Shown: positions 59,111 through 64,000 of the stretch, piece after piece
How the letters are laid out: each line of letters begins with the position of its first letter
How positions within the stretch are numbered: the stretch's first letter is position 1
NCBI RefSeq assembly: GCF_003121405.1
Contig: NZ_QBUY01000034.1
Location: 1-64,000, forward strand
Direction of reading: 5' to 3'
DNA from: Paraburkholderia sp. C35
GTDB lineage: Bacteria; Pseudomonadota; Gammaproteobacteria; Burkholderiales; Burkholderiaceae
Length of the DNA: 64,000 bases
The notes under the pieces: model-generated
The model's input: only the letters and a program-made list of their open reading frames with translations
Database searches by the model: none
What the model was told of the DNA's origin: nothing
Program-made: the position numbers and the translations under genes

Positions 59111-60709
59111 ATGGATACCTACAAGGACGTGATGAGCGACATGGGCTTTGGGGATGACGTGCCCGAGCCGCCCGAGCCGTCGCCTGCCGTTGAGATCGAC
59201 GTACCGACGCCTGCGCCGGTGCCGCCGGTCGCCGCACCCGCCATCGCTTCGAGCGGTCGGCCGTCGGTCTTTCAAAGACTGCTGGACACCCATGCCACCC
59301 TGGTCGAAGCGTCCAACGTCGTGTTTAGCCTACTGGAGGACAAAGAGGGTGTGGTGCCGCTCCTCGACGGGATCAACTTCACGCTGGGCGATGCGCTCAA
59401 GGTGCTGGTCGCTACTGCCTTTCGAGAGCCCACCGCATCGGTCCAGCACACGTTGGCGAAGTCGATCCAGGACGCGTCAAAAGAGTTGGGGTTGTTTGCG
59501 GCGATGCGCTCCGGAAAGGCCTTCAAGGACGACAAGCTCGATATCTTCAACACCTCTTTCAAGGCGATGGATGCTGCGCACGAGGCGTGGGGTAAGGCGC
59601 GCAGCCAAGCCTCGCGCGTCCTGCGTTCGTCGCAATCGGCGGACGTTCGTAAAGCCATGCTGCCCCCCGACCTGTTCGTCAAGACGCGGGACGCCGCTGA
59701 AGCTCTCGCTGAGCGAATCAAGGTGCTCGAGGCTGAAACGAAAGCCCTCGGTGAGTTCGGTGGCGTCTACGAACGGGCGATCCAGGCGGGCGACGTCGTT
59801 CCGCTCCAGCAGTGGCGCACGACGTACAAGCCCATGATCGACCGGCTGATGTTGACGGGATCTCCCCTGCCTGCGACTGCACCTGCCGCTGCTGTCGCCC
59901 TCGCCCCCGTTGCTGCGCCGGTGACCGGCGACGCTGCGCCCAACGACCAGCCCGACGAACCGGAGGAGGTGGTGATCCTGAAGCCGACCCGTCGCGTCCC
60001 GCGTTCCGATGATGCGGTGCCGGTACCCGTGCCGTCGGCACCGGCCGCGCCGCAGGTCGACGTCGTCCGCGAGGAGGAGCGCAAGGTGGTGCGTGTGGAC
60101 CTGAGCACTGGCGAGATCCTGTCGGACGACGATCGTGCTCATGAGGTGGCGCAGGAGGAAATGCCTTCCCTGCCCGCGGTCGAGAGCCTGGTCGAGGACC
60201 ATGATCCGATGGAGGAGCAGGTGGCGCCGGAGCCGCTGGATCGCTCGACGCGCGTCACACATGCGACGGATGACGTTGCACCTCGTCACGCCGGAACGCC
60301 CAGCGGTGGTCCGTTGGAGTTCGCGCAGAAGCACTTCATCGCCCTTGGTGCGGGTGCTGCGGTGCTGGTCCTTGGGGTCGCCTTCTGGTTCGGTCACCAG
60401 AGCCGGGCTCCGGCTGTGCCGGTGGCTGCACCCGTTGCTGCTCCCGCTGCCGTGCCTACTCCGGTGACCACGGTCCCGCCGGTCGTCGCACCGCCGACCA
60501 CTGCGCCGGCCGCACCGGTGGTGGCGTCTACGCCCGTGCTTCCCGCGCCTGCTCCCGCGAAGCCTGAGGAGGTCACGCCGAAACCAGTCGCGGCGAAGCC
60601 GGTGCCGGAGGTCCGCAAGCCGGCTCACCCGGTCGCCCGCGAGCACGTGACGACGATGCGGGAGACGAACCAGGCCCTGGACCGACTGCGCCAGAAGCTC
60701 GGTGAGTGA
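59111..60709 (+). CDS. Single-pass membrane protein with Pro/Ala-rich periplasmic part
   Basis: A protein of 532 residues. A Pro-rich start, a helical cytoplasmic domain (about 50-250) and an acidic linker lead to one membrane segment (about 418-437, FIALGAGAAVLVLGVAFWFG). A Pro/Ala/Val-rich part and a charged end (RETNQALDRLRQKLGE) follow. The topology recalls TonB or VirB10-like proteins, but no family signature is recognised. AGGAGGAG precedes the ATG. It is probably part of the transfer envelope complex. Confidence 0.7.
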   Translation: MDTYKDVMSDMGFGDDVPEPPEPSPAVEIDVPTPAPVPPVAAPAIASSGRPSVFQRLLDTHATLVEASNVVFSLLEDKEGVVPLLDGINFTLGDALKVLVATAFREPTASVQHTLAKSIQDASKELGLFAAMRSGKAFKDDKLDIFNTSFKAMDAAHEAWGKARSQASRVLRSSQSADVRKAMLPPDLFVKTRDAAEALAERIKVLEAETKALGEFGGVYERAIQAGDVVPLQQWRTTYKPMIDRLMLTGSPLPATAPAAAVALAPVAAPVTGDAAPNDQPDEPEEVVILKPTRRVPRSDDAVPVPVPSAPAAPQVDVVREEERKVVRVDLSTGEILSDDDRAHEVAQEEMPSLPAVESLVEDHDPMEEQVAPEPLDRSTRVTHATDDVAPRHAGTPSGGPLEFAQKHFIALGAGAAVLVLGVAFWFGHQSRAPAVPVAAPVAAPAAVPTPVTTVPPVVAPPTTAPAAPVVASTPVLPAPAPAKPEEVTPKPVAAKPVPEVRKPAHPVAREHVTTMRETNQALDRLRQKLGE

Positions 60710-60730
60710 TCCCGGTCTAGCCTGACGAAC

Positions 60731-60756
60731 GCCCCGCCCAGTGCGGGGCTTCTTTT
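60731..60756 (+). terminator. Terminator after the 532-residue gene
   Basis: GCCCCGC-CCAGT-GCGGGGC followed by TTCTTTTTT, splitting the transfer-like genes into two transcripts. Confidence 0.85.
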
Positions 60757-60767
60757 TTGCAACATCA

Positions 60768-60818
60768 GGTGCAAATCACTCCAAACGCGCTTGACTTGCT
60801 CGGTGGGTCTGTTTGTAT
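60768..60818 (+). promoter_or_regulatory. Promoter with one-mismatch palindrome
   Basis: GGTG-CAAAT-CACT (60768-60780), then TTGACT (60791-60796), 16 bases, TTGTAT (60813-60818). It drives the four-gene run to the coupling protein. Confidence 0.62.
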
Positions 60819-60851
60819 GGGCTGATAACGACACAGATGGAGGAGACCCCG

Positions 60852-61373
60852 ATGAACCCCAACGCTTACGTTCCGCCGGACGCCGCTGTCTGGATGAACC
60901 TGCAAACCGCTGCCTTTCCCACTTTCGAACCCCTCACGTCCTTCATCGTCGTGCTGGTGCTGTTTGCGTTCACCGCGATGCCGACCTTGGCCTACGTGGT
61001 GTTGCGCCTGCGAGCCGCGGCGTCGCAAGCCGCTGCTGCGCGTGATCGTGAAAACGATGTGCCCTCTAAGCCGCGCGCCAAAGCGCAGTCCGGCCCCGGC
61101 GCCATCCACCTCCTCCTTGCCCTGGTGATGCTGCCGTTCGCCGTGATCTTCGGTGCGGCGCTCCCGGTGTATGCCGCCGCGTGGTGGGTTGCGGGTGCTT
61201 ACGACTGTTCGAGCGAAACGCCGATGGTCGAAGCGCGCCTGGGCGTGTCGGACACGGGCTCGAACCTGTGCATGAACGTGGGTGCTCATGTTCAGACGTT
61301 CTCGTCGAAGGTCAAGGGTGAAGCCTCGCGCACCCAGAAAGCCGCCGGGCACATTTTGTCGGGAGACGAATGA
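60852..61373 (+). CDS. Two-pass membrane protein
   Basis: A protein of 173 residues with two hydrophobic segments (about 31-52, SFIVVLVLFAFTAMPTLAYV, and 85-112, LLLALVMLPFAVIFGAALPV) and two Cys outside them. GGAGGAGA precedes the ATG at 60852, which is preferred to an upstream start. It overlaps the next gene by four bases. Confidence 0.7.
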   Translation: MNPNAYVPPDAAVWMNLQTAAFPTFEPLTSFIVVLVLFAFTAMPTLAYVVLRLRAAASQAAAARDRENDVPSKPRAKAQSGPGAIHLLLALVMLPFAVIFGAALPVYAAAWWVAGAYDCSSETPMVEARLGVSDTGSNLCMNVGAHVQTFSSKVKGEASRTQKAAGHILSGDE

Positions 61374-62083
61374 TGACGACGAACAACCACGACAACGATC
61401 CGCTCGACGCGCTGCTGAACGCCGCCATGAACGACGCGGCCGATGCGCCCACGTCGTCACCCGCTTCGACGCCGCGCGCTTCCGACTCTTCGTCGCCGTC
61501 GTCCTCCAAGCGATTCGCGTTCAAGGCGGGTGCGCTCGTCGTCGGTCTGGCGATGGTCGCTTACGTGGGGCTGCGCCTGGGACGCGGGGACCTGTCGCTG
61601 CTGGGTGCTGCTGCACCCGATGCGGTGGTCGCGCACGTGCTGACCCCGGAGGAGCAGGTGGCGGCGGAGGTGAAGGCGAATCCCGCGCTGGTGAGCCGCC
61701 AGGCGTGCGTGAACCTCTACCTGGTTGCGCCCGGCTACCTCGGGCTGCTCGCCCACCCGACGCTTGAGCAACTGCAAGCCATGTCGATCGACGAACTGCG
61801 CTCGTGGGTCGTGACCGCTTCCGGGGACCGTTTTGTTGGTGGTGTGTTTGGTGTGGACGTGACTCGCCGCGTCCTCGCCGCAGACCTGTTCAAGGCGGAG
61901 ACGACCACGCCCCGGTTCACCAACGTGGATCCGGTGGTGGAGGCCCGTCGCATCAACGCGTACCTGGACACCTGCCGCTCGCTCTACCCCGGTCGTGACG
62001 AGACCGCTGCCTCGATCGTCCGAGTTCACGCGTTCACCGTAAAGCGCTTCTTGGGCTCGGTGATGTCCCTTTTCGTTCGCTGA
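61370..62083 (+). CDS. Single-pass membrane protein
   Basis: A protein of 237 residues. A Ser/Ala/Asp-rich cytoplasmic start, one membrane segment (about 51-68, AGALVVGLAMVAYVGLRL), then a periplasmic domain with two Cys (SRQACVNLYL and LDTCRSLYPG). The ATGA overlap with the preceding gene shows translational coupling. The family is unknown. Context suggests part of the transfer apparatus. Confidence 0.7.
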   Translation: MMTTNNHDNDPLDALLNAAMNDAADAPTSSPASTPRASDSSSPSSSKRFAFKAGALVVGLAMVAYVGLRLGRGDLSLLGAAAPDAVVAHVLTPEEQVAAEVKANPALVSRQACVNLYLVAPGYLGLLAHPTLEQLQAMSIDELRSWVVTASGDRFVGGVFGVDVTRRVLAADLFKAETTTPRFTNVDPVVEARRINAYLDTCRSLYPGRDETAASIVRVHAFTVKRFLGSVMSLFVR

Positions 62084-62095
62084 TCAGGAGGAACC

Positions 62096-62593
62096 ATGGA
62101 AAACCAACTCAAACGCTCGCTGTTCTCGATCACCTGGGAGTGCCTGGTGCTCTGGTCGATGTTCGTCCTCGGAAAAGAGATCCCGCCGGATCGTCCCGAG
62201 GGAATGTCGGACGAAGCGTTCGCTGGGCGTGTGGAGAACTTCAAGCGCCTGCACCCGCGTAGCCGTCTGTTCGACCGGATCGGTCGTCTGGTGTTCTTCC
62301 GCCCGATGGACATGGACTGCCGGTGGGACTTCTTCTACATCCCCGCGGATCGCGTCATTCATTACTTCGGGAAAGGTGATCCCGACAACCTCGCCGGGAA
62401 GGAAGGGCGGATCGCCCGCACCAACGTCCACGACAACCAAACCCGGGTTGAGCTTCGCGGGCTGCTGTCAAAACGAGCCGCGCTCGCCGGGATCGTCGTG
62501 GTGCTGATCGGTGCGCTGATCGCTCCGACGATGGTTCAACACATGACGCCGTTCCATCTTTTCACCGCCGCTGGCGCGTTTCAACACTTCTGA
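62096..62593 (+). CDS. Membrane protein
   Basis: A protein of 165 residues. One hydrophobic segment near the N-terminus is moderate (ITWECLVLWSMFVLG), and a clear one lies near the C-terminus (AALAGIVVVLIGALIAPTMV). The middle is soluble and charged. AGGAGG precedes the ATG, 12 bases after the previous stop. It directly precedes the coupling ATPase gene. Confidence 0.7.
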   Translation: MENQLKRSLFSITWECLVLWSMFVLGKEIPPDRPEGMSDEAFAGRVENFKRLHPRSRLFDRIGRLVFFRPMDMDCRWDFFYIPADRVIHYFGKGDPDNLAGKEGRIARTNVHDNQTRVELRGLLSKRAALAGIVVVLIGALIAPTMVQHMTPFHLFTAAGAFQHF

Positions 62594-62614
62594 TCCGAGG
62601 AGGCCCGAATCATC

Positions 62615-64000
62615 ATGACGAACGAGACCAACACTGCCATCGACACGACGCTGACGGACACTCCGTTCGCACGTGCGTTTCGCAAGGACCTGGTGAAGAT
62701 CCGCGACGAGCGCCACACGCGCGACCAGGAATATTTCACGTATCACCTGGGTGTGCCGGAAAACTTGCGGGACAAGGTGCCGTACGACCTGCGTGATGCG
62801 GAACCCTCCTATTCGATCACCTACAACAACACCCCGCTTCAGAGTTTCATCAAAACCGGCGCGGGCGACGACGACGAGGTCGGTCACGGCGGCTCGTCAC
62901 TGGTCGAAAGCCTGGTGTTCTACTTCCACCCGATCCTGACGCTCGCGTCGATGCTCGCCATCGCGCTGCTTGCACTCCTCCCCGATTCGATCTTTGGTCT
63001 CGGCATTTCGCTCGTGCGCTCTTTCGTCGGTCTCGGTATTTTCCTTGGGGTACAGGCTCTGTACGCTCGCGGGACCATCGCGCTTTACGGGCGCAACTGG
63101 AACTACATCATGCGCGCCACGGTGAAGCCTGCCGTCGCCGTCGCTGTGGCGCAGGTCGTCCTTGCTGCGCTGCTCCCGCCCTCGTGGGCCGCTCCGTTGC
63201 TGATGCTCGGCAATGCCATCATTCTCGCCCGACCGTTCCTCGAGGGTTTGCATGTCTCACGCGGTCTGAGCCAGCGGATGATGATGGAGGTCAAATACGT
63301 CGGAAAGCCGAACTTCAACGAGTATCGGAAGAACCGCAACGATCAGATTCTCGCCACGTCAAACCTGGCGAAGAACGGTCCGTTCATCACGTTCGGTTAC
63401 GCGACGGGCAAGATGCGCGAATGGGGTAACCCTTACTCGCCGGACGCGTGGATGCCGATGGGCGCTTCGATCGACGACCTGACCAAGCACACGGCGGGTT
63501 ACGGCAACCCCGGGATGGGTAAGACGGTCGGCATGGGTCTGCCTGTGGTCCAGCAGATCATGGCGTTCGGCTCGATCGGTGCCGACGGCAAGTGGCGCAA
63601 CTGCGCCGGGATCTTCGCCATGGACGGCAAAGGCGAACTCGGCGCCGATGTGATCGCGACCGCGCGCAAGATGGGGCTCGAGAAGGTCGGTGTCGAACTG
63701 ATCGAGATCGGCATCGAAGCAGGCTGCGATGAGATTGCTCCGATCGAAGGGCTGACCGCCACGGACGTCGCCTCGTCGCTCGCCGAAATGAACAAGACCG
63801 GCAAGAACGGGAATCCGTTTTTCGATAACTCCGCTTTCAAGTTCGTGCTGACGGGCGCCGTGTTGCTCGAAGGGCTGCGCGATCGAGAGATCGAATGGAT
63901 GGACGCCAAAGCCCAAAAGATCGCTTACGTGGATCCGGAGACCGGGGCCACGGTGTATTTCCGTGACCGTGCTCACCTGGTCGAGATGCACGAAGCCGAA
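62615..64000 (+). CDS. VirD4/TraG-like coupling ATPase (partial, runs off the end)
   Basis: The frame is open from ATG 62615 to the window edge (462 codons). A soluble N-terminus, hydrophobic segments at about 100-122, 127-150 and 169-205, and a cytoplasmic ATPase domain follow. Walker A GNPGMGKT is at 297-304. A Walker B-like strand ends GIFAMDGKG with Asp337. DNSAFKFVLTGAVLLEGL later on is typical of coupling proteins. These hexamers bring DNA or protein substrates to a type IV secretion channel. DotL/TrbC-like members are alternatives. GAGGAGG lies upstream. Confidence 0.8.
   Translation, partial: MTNETNTAIDTTLTDTPFARAFRKDLVKIRDERHTRDQEYFTYHLGVPENLRDKVPYDLRDAEPSYSITYNNTPLQSFIKTGAGDDDEVGHGGSSLVESLVFYFHPILTLASMLAIALLALLPDSIFGLGISLVRSFVGLGIFLGVQALYARGTIALYGRNWNYIMRATVKPAVAVAVAQVVLAALLPPSWAAPLLMLGNAIILARPFLEGLHVSRGLSQRMMMEVKYVGKPNFNEYRKNRNDQILATSNLAKNGPFITFGYATGKMREWGNPYSPDAWMPMGASIDDLTKHTAGYGNPGMGKTVGMGLPVVQQIMAFGSIGADGKWRNCAGIFAMDGKGELGADVIATARKMGLEKVGVELIEIGIEAGCDEIAPIEGLTATDVASSLAEMNKTGKNGNPFFDNSAFKFVLTGAVLLEGLRDREIEWMDAKAQKIAYVDPETGATVYFRDRAHLVEMHEAE

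Noticed and set aside
1..64000. CRISPR array, tRNA, rRNA or insertion sequence
   Set aside because: No regularly spaced repeats with unique spacers, no tRNA-like cloverleaf with CCA-type ends and no transposase motif were noticed. The only regular short spacing is that of the iterons.

Overview
The window looks like part of a large conjugative plasmid (or plasmid-like element) of a high-GC proteobacterium, probably beta or gamma. The evidence is a TrfA-family replication initiator beside phased iterons, a VirD4/TraG-type coupling ATPase running off the right end, several proteins typical of conjugative plasmids (LPD29, DUF5710 and large polyvalent-protein types), an SOS-controlled umuDC pair, and a canonical CTGT-N8-ACAG LexA box. 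No rRNA, tRNA, CRISPR array or transposase was seen.

Layout. (1) 1-9.3 kb, cargo/defence: a type I restriction-modification operon hsdR-hsdM-hsdS, read leftwards, with a HEPN-motif protein just behind hsdS. Next come a possible nuclease, a Cys-His-Asp protein and a RelE/ParE toxin with a ribbon-helix-helix antitoxin. A 20-bp direct repeat (220-239 and 7199-7218) brackets the restriction module. This segment lacks the dispersed motifs found in the rest of the window. (2) 9.6-22 kb: mostly leftward plasmid genes, namely a uracil-DNA glycosylase-like protein, four ankyrin-repeat proteins, two paralogous DNA-binding proteins and two paralogues of unknown function. (3) 22-32 kb: a protein with two fused DNA adenine methyltransferase domains, umuD/umuC (umuC with an internal deletion), a UPF0489 protein, two ankyrin genes and two rightward genes, one with a HEPN motif. 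(4) 32-38 kb: four consecutive ankyrin-repeat genes under near-duplicated promoters. (5) 38-47.8 kb: small leftward single genes and operons, including multi-HTH proteins, an LPD29 protein and a DUF5710 protein. (6) 48-50.6 kb: the replication region, with an RHH gene, trfA and six iterons. (7) 50.6-53.3 kb: lipoproteins and small genes. (8) 53.8-64 kb: rightward genes ending in a probable transfer operon of lipoprotein, membrane proteins and coupling ATPase.

How the parts may work together. Seven of the ten ankyrin proteins end in a basic tail, mostly R-x-R-x-R-L, preceded by a shared Leu/Ala/Glu-rich segment. This resembles C-terminal secretion signals read by type IV coupling proteins, and such an ATPase lies at the right end of the window. 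They are therefore candidate plasmid-borne secreted effectors, which is an inference. Expression of the plasmid genes appears to be coordinated. About 22 copies of a palindrome GGTG-N5/6-CACC lie between genes, usually near a promoter of the form TTGAC-N16-TAnCnT. Three ankyrin promoters carry a second palindrome, GTAAC-N5-GTTAC, at a fixed distance. A different 39-bp element sits 66-72 bp upstream of four other genes. The regulators are not identified; the tandem-HTH proteins encoded here are candidates.

Most start sites were moved inward from the longest open frame to an ATG or GTG with a Shine-Dalgarno sequence. All functional calls come from reading motifs by eye.
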